Shown here: in pieces, positions 52,291-61,500 of the stretch | How positions within the stretch are numbered: position 1 is the first letter of the stretch | Layout of the letters: each line of letters starts with the position of its first letter | DNA from: JASSUD01 sp031963225 | GTDB taxonomy: Bacteria; Pseudomonadota; Gammaproteobacteria; Burkholderiales; Burkholderiaceae | Reading direction: 5' to 3' | NCBI GenBank assembly: GCA_031963225.1 | Contig: JASSUD010000002.1 | Location: 1 to 64,000 of the forward strand | Length of the DNA stretch: 64,000 nucleotides | Position numbers and translations under genes: made by a program | The notes under the pieces: generated by a model | Database searches by the model: none | Seen by the model: the letters and a program-made list of their open reading frames with translations, nothing else | Told to the model about the DNA's origin: nothing

Positions 52291-54261
52291 TCAAGGCTCC
52301 CACATTACCTCCACATAAGCGCCTCGTGCAGGCGTTTGATAACCATAGGCTAACTGGTAGCTACGATTAAAGACATTGTCAACGCGGGTACGCACAGACC
52401 ACGTAGGGCTCATTGCGTAGCGAGCATGTAGATTCAATATGGCATATCCATGAAGCGGCATAGTGCCGTCCTCTCGCCTGCCACTAACCAACCAATCGCC
52501 CCCCATACGCCAACCCGCAACTGGGACAGTAAACCCCACGTTGGCAAAATGTCGCGCGCGCCGAGGTAAGTCGCGGGATAGCCTTGGCATAATGGAGGGG
52601 GTATTTTCTTCTACAGGATTTTGGATGGTCCCTGTTACACGCCATTCCATTTTATGCCAGCGTGCTGTCGCCGCTGCTTCCAAACCCTCTACCTTCGCCC
52701 GACCAATATTCTGCGCGCGGTAGATACCCGGCGAAACTTGAACCGATTGAATTAGATCTCGGTAACGAGTTTGAAAAGCAGTGATACGCGAGTCAGTCTC
52801 AATCAGGTGCCCACCGAATATAGCGTGACCTGTGTAGTGCACTGTAGCTTCGAGTGAGCGACTACGTTCAGGTTGCACGTTAGGGGTGCCATAGTCAGGG
52901 TAGTACAAATCATTAAAAGAAGGAGGGCGAAAAGCGTTTGAAGCACTGAATAAAGTGCGCCACTGAGGCGACCAAGCATAGCGATAACCGGCATATATAC
53001 TGTTTGCCGCCCCCACATCGCTATATCTATCCTGCCTAACATGCAGCTGCATTTGATTTGCGCCATGCTCTAAAACATAACCAGCAAAACCAGAATCGAC
53101 ATGGCGCGTAGGATGCGTAAAACCTGGAGTGGTATAGGCACTCGCTTCTAAACTCTGCTCCAGATGCTCATATCCCCACAGCCCTTTTTGTGTGGGCGAT
53201 AGCGCAATTTCATTGCGCCAAGTAAGTTGGTGATTCAGTGTATTAAAACGGCTATCGAACTGACCATTTTTGGTATTGGTATTCCCATCTTCGCTGCGAG
53301 CAAAAAGCATATGGGTGCCCCAGCGCTCACTCATAGGGCCTTGTGCAGAGGCGGAAAGGACGCGCAAACGATTATGCGAAAAATGCTGATCGGTGGGCGC
53401 CCCAAAAGGTTGATCAAAGCTTACTTTACTCTGGATGTCATAAAGCCTAGCGCCTGCTTCCCACCCAAAATCAAATTGGTGCTGCAAAGACATATTCAAT
53501 GCATGATTGGATGCCCCATCTGGGCCAGGATTAATGTCCGGCATGTAAGCCGGATCCATCGCTGAAAAACCGGCTGTTTTTAGATGGGAGGCTCCGATAT
53601 AAAACTGCGTATCTCCGGATGCACCAAGCTCACCGCTCACACCTAAGCGTTGACGCTGCGTGTCATAACGCCCATATTCTGCTGCCACCTGCATTCTAGG
53701 CAGATTAACTGCATCTATGTCTTTGCCTCTGCCCTTCTCTCTTCTTAGCGCTGGCAACTTCTGGCGAGTACGCATTTGCACCACACCACCTATTGCGCCC
53801 CCTCCATAGAGTGCGGACACATTCCCATTCACTACATCCACCTGTTCGAGGTGATCGAGCATTGCCAAACTTAATTGCGCACGCCCAAGGCTGGCAGAGT
53901 CAATACGCACTCCATCCAGTAAAACCAAGGTCTGCGCAGCGTCTGCGCCACGAAGATACATACTACCAGCCGCTCCCACGCCTCCCGCACGCACTATTTG
54001 CATGCCTGCAGCAAGGGGTAATAACTCAGCAATATCATTCGCACCTTGCTCATCCATATCCTGAGCGTCAAAATGCGTGCCTTGAGCCAAGGCTTGTCTA
54101 AATGGCAGTGATAAGCCCTGGGCAGATAAGCGAGGGGCGCTCACTACAATAGTAGAGACCGGCTGTATCTCAAGCTCCTGCGCCCTTACCTCTCGCATCA
54201 TTAAAGAAATAGTAACTATTGCCCCAACAAGCTGTAGCACCCGGCTGGCCCCATGCCCCAT
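52291..54261 (-). CDS. btuB: TonB-dependent outer membrane receptor, BtuB-like
   Basis: An outer-membrane active transporter, most like vitamin B12 receptors. From ATG at 54261 it has 656 residues with a signal peptide (LQLVGAIVTISLMMREVRAQ), a TonB box-like STIVVSAPR, a plug domain (LLPLAAGMQIVRAGG, LRGADAAQTLVLLDGVRIDS, VSALYGGGAIGGVVQMRT) and a 22-strand barrel ending in the aromatic-rich VEVMWEP. The substrate is inferred from overall likeness, and other small chelates are possible. The long upstream extension is rejected. The leader shows no cobalamin riboswitch. TonB-ExbBD are not in the window. Confidence 0.82.
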   Translation of the reverse strand: MGHGASRVLQLVGAIVTISLMMREVRAQELEIQPVSTIVVSAPRLSAQGLSLPFRQALAQGTHFDAQDMDEQGANDIAELLPLAAGMQIVRAGGVGAAGSMYLRGADAAQTLVLLDGVRIDSASLGRAQLSLAMLDHLEQVDVVNGNVSALYGGGAIGGVVQMRTRQKLPALRREKGRGKDIDAVNLPRMQVAAEYGRYDTQRQRLGVSGELGASGDTQFYIGASHLKTAGFSAMDPAYMPDINPGPDGASNHALNMSLQHQFDFGWEAGARLYDIQSKVSFDQPFGAPTDQHFSHNRLRVLSASAQGPMSERWGTHMLFARSEDGNTNTKNGQFDSRFNTLNHQLTWRNEIALSPTQKGLWGYEHLEQSLEASAYTTPGFTHPTRHVDSGFAGYVLEHGANQMQLHVRQDRYSDVGAANSIYAGYRYAWSPQWRTLFSASNAFRPPSFNDLYYPDYGTPNVQPERSRSLEATVHYTGHAIFGGHLIETDSRITAFQTRYRDLIQSVQVSPGIYRAQNIGRAKVEGLEAAATARWHKMEWRVTGTIQNPVEENTPSIMPRLSRDLPRRARHFANVGFTVPVAGWRMGGDWLVSGRREDGTMPLHGYAILNLHARYAMSPTWSVRTRVDNVFNRSYQLAYGYQTPARGAYVEVMWEP

Positions 54262-54487
54262 AAAACAAAAAATCAAGTGGTTACCCCATAGGTTATGCGC
54301 GCCATGAAAGCACGCTAGACATTGCCATTCAACAAAATTATAAAAAACAGCAAATAAAAAGTTGATACTGCTTTTTAGGAGTTTTGACGAGCGATATACG
54401 CGCTTTAACCCCAACTTCAAAGTTAGAATACACACTCCTTACACAGCGTTGCTTTTCCTTTTGCTTCTTTTTTCTACCGCGCCTCTT

Positions 54488-54970
54488 ATGCCTCGCTTCA
54501 TACTCAAAGAATTAAGCACTCTAGAAGCTGGTCTCGGGCAACTTCTAGAGCGCATACAGCATTATCAACATGCTTTAAGCACGGTACAGCAAGCATTTAC
54601 GCAAGCTAATGCTGCGCTCGAACATGCACAAAATGAGCGCAATCGCCTGCACTTAGAATGCGAAGCACTACGCAGTGAACGTCATTTACTAGCAAATCGC
54701 ATCGAAAATGCAAAGCATGCTTTGCAAACTACACTAGATGATTTATCCCATACTGGTTGGGTTGAACCAGCGCTTCATCTCCTGCGAGTACCGGATGAGG
54801 ATCAGGAGCCTACTCATAACACACTTGTATTTTCAGATTCTGAAGATACGCAAGATGAAGAGCAGGCAGAAGAACTGATTGAGGAGAGCATCCCCCCTTT
54901 GTCGGAATCGGATGTCTCAGAGATATCAGATGTCTCTGACGCACATGCCAATCCAAAGGAAATTTCATGA
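54488..54970 (+). CDS. ZapB-like coiled-coil protein upstream of zapA
   Basis: 160 residues from ATG at 54488 (MPRFILKELSTLEAGLGQLL). A coiled coil covers about residues 5-85 (HAQNERNRLHLECEALRSER), as in the short cell-division proteins placed before zapA in betaproteobacteria; the acidic C-terminal half (about 95-160, DSEDTQDEEQAEEL) is unusual. The 42-residue extension upstream is hydrophobic and overlaps the btuB leader, so it is rejected. The stop overlaps the zapA start (ATGA). Confidence 0.75.
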   Translation: MPRFILKELSTLEAGLGQLLERIQHYQHALSTVQQAFTQANAALEHAQNERNRLHLECEALRSERHLLANRIENAKHALQTTLDDLSHTGWVEPALHLLRVPDEDQEPTHNTLVFSDSEDTQDEEQAEELIEESIPPLSESDVSEISDVSDAHANPKEIS

Positions 54971-55320
54971 GTACGACACAGGTTAAAGTTGAAATACTAG
55001 GCGAAACTTACGAGTTTGTATGTCCTGCTAAAGACGGACCTCGGCTGCATCAGTGCGCCATTAAAGTTGCTCAAGAAATGAAAAAGGTCAGTGAACGATC
55101 TATTCGTGGAGCGGACCGTATTGCAATTATGGCAGCACTCTCCATTTCTTCAGAATTATTGCAACTACAAGAAAGTGTGCAACAAGGCGAAGTGTTCCCT
55201 GCTGAAGAAATCGAGCGTAGAATCCGCAAAGTGAATAAAGAAGTCTATGCAGGGCTGGAAAAGCACCCTGCTCCCAGCGAAGCTGCTGTGTTGGTTGGAT
55301 CTACCGAAGTTTTTGAATAG
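54967..55320 (+). CDS. zapA: Cell division protein ZapA
   Basis: ZapA bundles FtsZ filaments at the division site. The 117-residue protein has VKVEILGETYEFVCPAKDGP with the N-terminal globular part, and the C-terminal coiled coil after IRGADRIAIMAALSISSELL. It is coupled to the preceding gene by a 4-bp overlap and followed by 6S RNA, an arrangement widespread in proteobacteria. Confidence 0.93.
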   Translation: MSTTQVKVEILGETYEFVCPAKDGPRLHQCAIKVAQEMKKVSERSIRGADRIAIMAALSISSELLQLQESVQQGEVFPAEEIERRIRKVNKEVYAGLEKHPAPSEAAVLVGSTEVFE

Positions 55321-55426
55321 GCTGTTTTATATATTTTTTATTTTTCAGAATTGGTTTAGGATAGATCATAAAAGGTTTTTATAGGGCGCGTCTTCAATTG
55401 CCTTAGCAGTCCTAAACTAGTTTTTA

Positions 55427-55612
55427 CCGTCTTCCCTGCCTGGTTCGCCAAGGTCATATATTCCTTGAACCAATATTTCGCATCAGTTGCGGGAATTTGT
55501 AGCACAGACGTGCGCGTCACATAACTTGACGTACCCAAAGTGCTTCTAACTGCAACGCCTTGAGCCTTAGGGTTCAGGATGCCGGCCTAGCGGCTATGGC
55601 GGGGATCTATAC
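55427..55612 (+). ncRNA. ssrS: 6S RNA
   Basis: 6S RNA mimics an open promoter and sequesters sigma-70 RNA polymerase in stationary phase. The 5' part (CCTGCCTGGTTCGCCAAGG, ATATTCCTTGAACC) pairs with the 3' part (GGTTCAGGATGCCGG, CTATGGCGGGG): CCTTGAACC with GGTTCAGG, and TCGCCA with TGGCGG, leaving a long rod and central bubble. Its position after zapA supports the call, and a terminator follows. The exact ends are estimates. Confidence 0.8.
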
Positions 55613-55614
55613 TG

Positions 55615-55648
55615 AAGCACCGGAGTGTTTAGCTCCGGTGCTTTTTTT
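55615..55648 (+). terminator. Terminator after 6S RNA
   Basis: AAGCACCGGAG pairs perfectly with CTCCGGTGCTT around a 7-nt loop, followed by TTTTTT. It ends the zapA/6S transcript 72 bp before the SIMPL gene. Confidence 0.92.
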
Positions 55649-55720
55649 ATACATCACGCTTTCTAAACCTGCGATGATGCGATTTTTCCATCAGCTATCT
55701 AAACGATAAAAGGACCTTCT

Positions 55721-56524
55721 ATGCATCGTCTTCCCCAGTCTAGATTTCGCACCGCTCTTACCCCATTTCTCGGCCTACCGCTTGCATTAGCAGCTGCCTT
55801 TACGCCCAGCGCTTGGGCTTACGATAGCCCCGTCGGCCAGCAACAAACACGTTTAGATTCTAGCAATCGACCCATTGAATCCAAAGGGCCGTGCGCGCGG
55901 CCACATGCAATTACACTGAGCGCGCAAGCTAGCCGCGAGGTGATGCAAGATACAGTGCAGCTCACGGTTTTTTACGAACAACAGGCAAACACTGCAGCTG
56001 CGCTCTCCACCATACTCCGTCAAAAAACGGAAGAGGCGTTACGCATTACTAAAAATGCACAGGGCGTATCGGTACAAACACGTAATTTCACGATCTACCC
56101 TAAGACCGATGATAAAGGTCGCATCACTGCTTGGCAGGGCCGCACGGAGCTGCTTCTCGAATGTACAAACGCAGAAGATCTAGCTCCAATCGGGCGTGTT
56201 GCCGGACAACTCGCTCCTATCATGCAGGTCAGCAATTTACGCTTCTCACTCTCGCAAAAAGCAGAACAATCTCTTAACGCTCAGTTAGCCGATGAAGCCA
56301 TTGCCGCCTTTCGAGGCGAAGCACAACGCACCGCAAAAGCTTTTGGATATGCACATTACGCGCTGGCCGATATTGCCATTCACCGTAATAATTTCCAGAT
56401 TCAAGGATCTACGATGATGGCAACTGCTAGAGGGCTTGCAGTGGAGTCCGCAGACATTCCAATTGCGAGAGGAAAAACCACCCTAAGCGTAGTAGTTTCA
56501 GGTGTAATTCACGTAATGAATTAA
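55721..56524 (+). CDS. SIMPL domain protein (DUF541), periplasmic
   Basis: 267 residues with a signal peptide cut after about residue 33 (PLALAAAFTPSAWA). The SIMPL/DUF541 domain follows, beginning AITLSAQASREVMQDTVQLT and including VSVQTRNFTIYPKTDDKGRI and the C-terminal ADIPIARGKTTLSVVVSGVI. Family members have oxidative-stress or unknown envelope roles. It is convergent with lgt, with a family A repeat between. Confidence 0.88.
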   Translation: MHRLPQSRFRTALTPFLGLPLALAAAFTPSAWAYDSPVGQQQTRLDSSNRPIESKGPCARPHAITLSAQASREVMQDTVQLTVFYEQQANTAAALSTILRQKTEEALRITKNAQGVSVQTRNFTIYPKTDDKGRITAWQGRTELLLECTNAEDLAPIGRVAGQLAPIMQVSNLRFSLSQKAEQSLNAQLADEAIAAFRGEAQRTAKAFGYAHYALADIAIHRNNFQIQGSTMMATARGLAVESADIPIARGKTTLSVVVSGVIHVMN

Positions 56525-56532
56525 ATGTGGGT

Positions 56533-56664
56533 GTAGGTTGGTGGTGACGAAGGAACACCAACATGCATACCACTGCCTTCTAATCATGGCCTTTTGCAAA
56601 TATAAGCCAGTTTCAAAAGGTCTATGGCGCGCATGTTGGGGTTCGTACCTCACCACCAACCTAC
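56533..56664. repeat. Family A repeat pair between SIMPL gene and lgt
   Basis: GTAGGTTGGTGGTGACGAAG with CACCAACATGCATACCACTG, a spacer (TTCTAATCATGGCC...), then GCGCATGTTGGGGTTCG to CACCAACCTACG. Its right-hand CTA is the TAG stop codon of lgt on the minus strand. Confidence 0.87.
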
Positions 56665-57539
56665 GAGATTTTCCTTCGATAAGCGCCTATTAACACTACC
56701 GCGCCCACCATAATCATTGGCAACGAAAGCCATTGCCCTCTCGAGAGTCCGCCGACCAAAGGACCTAGAAAACTATCTGGCTCACGAGCAAATTCAATTA
56801 GAAAACGCGCTGCGCCATACCCTATTAAAAAAACAGCGGATGCCGCACCCATTGGCCTCGTCTTGCGCGCAAACCACCACATCACTACACCTAAAACCAC
56901 CCCTTCCAGTGCTAGTTCGTAGAGCTGGGAGGGATGGCGTGGCAAAGCATGCCAAGTTTCAAAAAATGCGCGCAACCCTCCTGTCAAAACTTGCTGAGGA
57001 TGATTGAGCAACCAGTTGTAATCTTCATATGCTGCCTGCGGAAAAAGCATTGCCCATGGCGCATCTGGCCTAGTCACACGTCCCCACAACTCGCCATTAA
57101 TAAAATTCCCCAAACGCCCAGCCGCCAAGCCAGGCGGAACCAGCACAGCAATATAATCTGTCACCTGCAACCATGGGCGCTTACGCCACATAGCAAATAA
57201 AAAAGTAGCTAACATCACGCCTATTAAGCCACCATGAAAAGCCATACCGCCTTCCCATACCTTAAAAATAGACAAGGGATGCGCCATATAAAAGGCGGGC
57301 TGATAAAACAACACATACCCTAAGCGCCCACCTAAAATGATTCCCAATACAATATAGAGCAGCAAATCATCCATATCATGGGCAGTCCACCCTTGGGCTT
57401 TATATTGCGGCAAGCACGCACGCCAACGACCCAGCACATTCGCTGATAAAAAAGCCACCAAATACATAAGCCCATACCAATGGACAGCCAGGGGCCCAAG
57501 TTGTAAGGCAATAGGATTAAATTGAGGATGAATAAGCAT
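56661..57539 (-). CDS. lgt: Prolipoprotein diacylglyceryl transferase
   Basis: Lgt adds diacylglycerol to the lipobox cysteine of prolipoproteins in the inner membrane. The 292-residue protein has seven hydrophobic segments; the signature LVPPGLAAGRLGNFINGELW contains the conserved Arg and Asn, and GRLGYVLFYQPAFY and GGMAFHGGLIGV are typical. The start is ATG at 57539. Its stop TAG is supplied by the repeat at 56533-56664. Confidence 0.96.
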   Translation of the reverse strand: MLIHPQFNPIALQLGPLAVHWYGLMYLVAFLSANVLGRWRACLPQYKAQGWTAHDMDDLLLYIVLGIILGGRLGYVLFYQPAFYMAHPLSIFKVWEGGMAFHGGLIGVMLATFLFAMWRKRPWLQVTDYIAVLVPPGLAAGRLGNFINGELWGRVTRPDAPWAMLFPQAAYEDYNWLLNHPQQVLTGGLRAFFETWHALPRHPSQLYELALEGVVLGVVMWWFARKTRPMGAASAVFLIGYGAARFLIEFAREPDSFLGPLVGGLSRGQWLSLPMIMVGAVVLIGAYRRKIS

Positions 57540-57605
57540 CGACTAGTTTTATAATAAAAGATTAAAATCTCAACTCACCGCACTTGAAAAGGCGCATACC
57601 TAGCA

Positions 57606-58037
57606 ATGACACAAGTTGATTTTCACACTCACATCGGCGAACGGCTCAATTACACCTGCAAATTGGTCCGGCGTGCATTTGCAGCACAAGAGAATCCTCT
57701 TATTTCAAGGCTGGTTATTCTTGCAGAAGCCCCTTTTTTATCCCAGCTTGACCAGTACCTCTGGACCTTCTCAGCACTAGATTTCTTGCCGCATACTTCG
57801 CTCGAAAATCCTCTACAACACAAAACGCCGATACTCTTAGCTACACACTTAGACCTTGTGCCAGAAAATACGCCCATCCTGCTCAACCTGACTATGGCAC
57901 TCCCTCCGTTTTTCACAGAATTCCAACGGATCTTGGAAGTCGTAGGCACATCCCCTGATGAACTAAGCGCAGCAAGAGCACGTTATCGCACCTATAAAGA
58001 GCAAGGATATATATTGAAAAACTATCCTAATTCGTAG
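57606..58037 (+). CDS. holC: DNA polymerase III subunit chi
   Basis: HolC links the clamp loader to single-strand binding protein. The 143-residue protein starts MTQVDFHTHIGERLNYTCKL, then RLVILAEAPFLSQLDQYLWT, FSALDFLPHTSLENPL and ILLNLTMALPPFFTEF, the family pattern. In relatives it lies between pepA and valS; neither is here. The stop TAG is formed by the edge of a family A repeat (TCG TAG GTTGG). A 66-bp divergent gap separates it from lgt. Confidence 0.9.
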   Translation: MTQVDFHTHIGERLNYTCKLVRRAFAAQENPLISRLVILAEAPFLSQLDQYLWTFSALDFLPHTSLENPLQHKTPILLATHLDLVPENTPILLNLTMALPPFFTEFQRILEVVGTSPDELSAARARYRTYKEQGYILKNYPNS

Positions 58038-58238
58038 GTTGGTGGTGACGAAGGAACCCCAACATGCAAGCCACAGCGCCCTTGATAACCAGCTTACAGA
58101 TCATCTAAAAACAAAAAATAAGAGTCCGTGGTATGCATGTTGGGGTTCGTACTTCACCACCAACCTACATTGACTCGTAGGTTGGGGTGACGAAGGAACC
58201 CCAACATGCACGCCACGACACCCTTGATAACCAGCTTA
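58034..58238. repeat. Family A array, three half-units, holC-rodA gap
   Basis: GTAGGTTGGTGGTGACG...CCCCAACATGC, an inverted GCATGTTGGGGTTCG...CACCAACCTACA, the 8-bp spacer TTGACTC region, and a third GTAGGTTGGGGTGACG...CCCCAACATGC. Each outward arm ends CCTTGATAACCAGCTTA. The left edge overlaps the holC stop and the right edge supplies the TAA stop of rodA. Confidence 0.88.
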
Positions 58239-59384
58239 AGTCTGAATCAAGCGCTTTTCTCGGCTGATGCTCATTATCAATCCTGCTGCAATTCCAAGTG
58301 TTACGAGTGCCGTGCCTCCATAACTAATAAAAGGCAAAGGCACGCCTACCACGGGCAATAAGCCACTCACCATACCAATATTCACTACCGCATAAGTGAA
58401 AAAACTCAAGGTTAGAGAGCCAGCTAACAAGCGTGCAAAAAACGTGGCGCCTTGTGATGCAATATAAAGGCCACGGCCGATTAAGCAGGTATAGAGGAGG
58501 ATCAGTACACATTCCCCAATGAGCCCAAACTCTTCGGAGAAAACTGCAAAAATAAAGTCCGTATGCTTTTCAGGGATAAATTCAAGGTGGGCTTGGGATC
58601 CTTTTAGCCACCCTTTTCCTAGTGCGCCTCCAGAACCGATGGCAATAACTGCTTGGATCGTGTGGAATCCTTTTCCAAGAGGATCTGAAGTGGGGTCTAA
58701 TAAAGTACAAACGCGATGTTTTTGGTAATCATGGAGTAAAGGCCATTGGACGCCAGGCTGGCAAATTCGATGTTCAAATGCCAGCATAGTGCCTATGGCG
58801 ATAACTATCGCAAGGAAAATGGGCAAAATTAATCTAAAGCTCAGCCCTGCTAAGAAAATAACGAAAAACCCAGAGGCAAAAACCAAGATGGCGGTTCCCA
58901 GATCGGGTTGTTTGGCAATTAAACCTACGGGCACGATCAATAGCAGTATTCCACCAATATGCCAATACCAACGCACATCCCCCTCGCGCTGTTGGTAAAA
59001 CCAAGCCAGCATTAAGGGCATAGCAATTTTCATAATTTCAGAAGGCTGAATAACAATACCTACATTGATCCAGCGCTGTGCGCCTTTGCGAGTAAGGCCA
59101 AAAAGCGCCACAGCTATTAGTAAGATAACGCCTACCGTATAAAGCGGCACGGCTAAACGCATTAAGGTTTGTGGCGGCAAATTGGCTATGACCCACATCA
59201 AGATAAAAGTCACAGCGATATTGCGCATTTGATCTTGCAAGCGACCTGGCATATCCAAACTGGCGCTGTAAAGCGCAACCATCCCAATGCTCATAAGCAG
59301 GAAGACAAACAGCGCAAGCGGTTTATCCAAACCATTTAAAAGACGTTTAATAGTATGGAGCCATAGATGCGATTTGGTTGGCAC
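58236..59384 (-). CDS. rodA: Rod shape-determining protein RodA
   Basis: RodA is the SEDS peptidoglycan glycosyltransferase of the elongasome, partner of PBP2. The GTG at 59384, with GGAG nine bases upstream, gives 382 residues; TTG codons at 59399 and 59432 are alternatives that would overlap mrdA. About ten hydrophobic helices are present, with RWINVGIVIQPSEIMKIAMP, KQPDLGTAILVFASGFFVIF, and the C-terminal VGVPLPFISYGGTALVT. The stop TAA lies in a family A repeat. Confidence 0.95.
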   Translation of the reverse strand: MPTKSHLWLHTIKRLLNGLDKPLALFVFLLMSIGMVALYSASLDMPGRLQDQMRNIAVTFILMWVIANLPPQTLMRLAVPLYTVGVILLIAVALFGLTRKGAQRWINVGIVIQPSEIMKIAMPLMLAWFYQQREGDVRWYWHIGGILLLIVPVGLIAKQPDLGTAILVFASGFFVIFLAGLSFRLILPIFLAIVIAIGTMLAFEHRICQPGVQWPLLHDYQKHRVCTLLDPTSDPLGKGFHTIQAVIAIGSGGALGKGWLKGSQAHLEFIPEKHTDFIFAVFSEEFGLIGECVLILLYTCLIGRGLYIASQGATFFARLLAGSLTLSFFTYAVVNIGMVSGLLPVVGVPLPFISYGGTALVTLGIAAGLIMSISREKRLIQT

Positions 59385-59406
59385 TGCGGGGTACTCCAAG
59401 AAAGAT

Positions 59407-61431
59407 CTAGTGAGAAGGGGCCTGAGGAACAAAAAATTCAGGCGGCGGCGTAGAGCGGACTGCCACCGGATCAGAGGAACTAGACTTAAAGCGATCTACT
59501 AAATAATAATCTAGCAGTTTGCGCGCGATGGGGGCAGCAGCCTGCGCACCCCATCCACCATTTTCTACAATCAATGCAAGTGCAATTTCGGGTACGGAAT
59601 CGGCCCCTGTTTTTTTAGTTTGAACAGGTTTGCCATTGATCTTCGTTCCTGGCGGAATGCTTCCAAAAGCAATAACTAGCGCATGGTCACGACGATTTTC
59701 GGCAATAGCATGAGCTCGATATTTCCCACCCCTTAATGAAAAGACCTGCGCTGTACCCGTTTTAGCGCCTACCGGATACATCGCTCCTTTAAAAGCCATT
59801 GCTCCTGTACCTGTTTGCACTACCCCCACCATAGCCCGCTTTACAAAATCAATATGCGCTTGGCTGACGTCTAATTTAGCGCTTGCATGCGGAACCGTCA
59901 GACGCGTTTCATGCGTCAACGGGTGCTCTATTTTTTTCACTAAATGGGGTTTCATCACCACGCCATTATTTGCAAGCGTGGCCATAGCATGGGCTAATTG
60001 CAACATGGTAAAGGAGTTATAGCCTTGACCAATTCCAATGCTGATCGTCTCGCCGTCATACCATCGTTGTGACTCTTGCGTGTGATACGCTTTTTTCTTC
60101 CATTCGGTAGAGGGTAAAACTCCGGCCACCTCCCCCTTGATATCAATGCCCGTTATCTGACCAAAACCCCAAGGTTCCATAAAGCTGGCAATGGCATTCA
60201 CGCCCATTTCATGCGCTAGCATGTAGTAATACGTATCGCAAGACACCACAATAGAGTGATACAAATCAACACGGCCATGCCCTGTGCGTACATCATCTCG
60301 AAAAACATGCTTGGCAACAGTGTAATACCCTGGATCGACAAAGCTCCATTGCGGCGTGCGTCTATGGGAGGTCAGCGCTGCTAATGCCATAAATGGCTTG
60401 TAAGTAGACCCAGGCGGATACGCGCCACGCAAAGGCCGATTCAGCAGTGGTTTATTAGGAGAGTTATTCAAGTTATCCCAAGCTTGCTGATCAATCCCAT
60501 CTACAAATAAATTGGGATCAAAGCTCGGTGCAGACACAAAAGCGAGGACATCGCCCGTAGCAGGCTCAATAGCCACTAAAGCACCACGTTTTCCAGCAAA
60601 AGCCTTCTCTGCAATCTGCTGCAAATTAATATCGAGCGCCAGCATCAAATTATTACCGGGCGTAGGCTGCCTGCGTGAGAGAGAGCGCACAGGTCGCCCG
60701 CCTGCGGTTACTTCGACCTCTTCGAAACCGGTTGCTCCATGGAGCTCCATTTCATAGCTCTGCTCGATCCCAATTTTTCCTATGTAATCGGTGCCTTTGT
60801 AGTTATTGGCCCGTAGACGTGGATCATAGCGATCAGAAGCCCTTTCATTTTGTTGAGCAAGCTCTTTGATCTGCTCTTGATCTCGTGTGGAAATGCGGCC
60901 GATATACCCGATGACATGTGCAGCGCTTTCTCCTAGCGGGTATTGTCGAAACATGCGCGCGCGCACTGCAACACCCGGAAAACGAAAATTTTGGCTAGCA
61001 AAATGGGCAACTTCTTCGTCAGAAAGGCGAATACGAATGGGTAAACTCTCAAAATTTTTAGATTCTTCTAGAAATTTTTTAAAGCGGCGCAAATCTGCTG
61101 GTTCAATGCGTATGACTTCCCCAATCTGTGCAATGACGTCATCGAGCTTACCCTGGATTTTTGACGGGGTAATTTCCAGCGTATAGGCGAAATAATTGCG
61201 AGCGAGCACCACCCCATTACGGTCAGTAATCAATCCTCGGCTAGGTGTAATCGGCGCTACCGAGATCCGATTTTCATTGGCCTGCAACGCATATTGACGA
61301 TAGTGCCATACCTGCAAATAGACAAAACGGGCAATCAGCAGTGCAAAACAAATAAAAACGAACAGCCCCGCCGTGGTGACCCGAAGCCGGAAATCCCATA
61401 GCTGCTTCGCAGTATTTTTAAATTCGGTCAC
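59407..61431 (-). CDS. mrdA: Penicillin-binding protein 2 (transpeptidase)
   Basis: PBP2 crosslinks side-wall peptidoglycan together with RodA. The 674-residue protein starts at GTG 61431. One N-terminal membrane helix (AGLFVFICFALLIARFVYLQ) precedes the dimerisation domain; the catalytic SxxK is in YPPGSTYKPF, the SxN-type motif in VSCDTYYY and the KTG motif in GAKTGTAQVF. It follows mreD by 69 bp. Confidence 0.96.
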   Translation of the reverse strand: MTEFKNTAKQLWDFRLRVTTAGLFVFICFALLIARFVYLQVWHYRQYALQANENRISVAPITPSRGLITDRNGVVLARNYFAYTLEITPSKIQGKLDDVIAQIGEVIRIEPADLRRFKKFLEESKNFESLPIRIRLSDEEVAHFASQNFRFPGVAVRARMFRQYPLGESAAHVIGYIGRISTRDQEQIKELAQQNERASDRYDPRLRANNYKGTDYIGKIGIEQSYEMELHGATGFEEVEVTAGGRPVRSLSRRQPTPGNNLMLALDINLQQIAEKAFAGKRGALVAIEPATGDVLAFVSAPSFDPNLFVDGIDQQAWDNLNNSPNKPLLNRPLRGAYPPGSTYKPFMALAALTSHRRTPQWSFVDPGYYTVAKHVFRDDVRTGHGRVDLYHSIVVSCDTYYYMLAHEMGVNAIASFMEPWGFGQITGIDIKGEVAGVLPSTEWKKKAYHTQESQRWYDGETISIGIGQGYNSFTMLQLAHAMATLANNGVVMKPHLVKKIEHPLTHETRLTVPHASAKLDVSQAHIDFVKRAMVGVVQTGTGAMAFKGAMYPVGAKTGTAQVFSLRGGKYRAHAIAENRRDHALVIAFGSIPPGTKINGKPVQTKKTGADSVPEIALALIVENGGWGAQAAAPIARKLLDYYLVDRFKSSSSDPVAVRSTPPPEFFVPQAPSH

Positions 61432-61500
61432 GCGGCTTAATCAAAATTAAAAAATGGAAAAAAAGCACGGCAGATATAAAAAAGAGGGCACCCCTTCTGA

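Noticed and set aside
54262..54487. Cobalamin riboswitch upstream of the btuB-like gene
   Set aside because: I could not find the conserved B12 box (GCCACTG-type) or matching stems in the leader.
55356..55538. Minus-strand open frame over the 6S RNA
   Set aside because: It overlaps a structured RNA, has no homology that I recognise and no ribosome site.
1..58238. Scattered family A units as a CRISPR array or rRNA fragments
   Set aside because: Units are kilobases apart, occur in both orientations as inverted pairs, and have no regular spacers or rRNA similarity.
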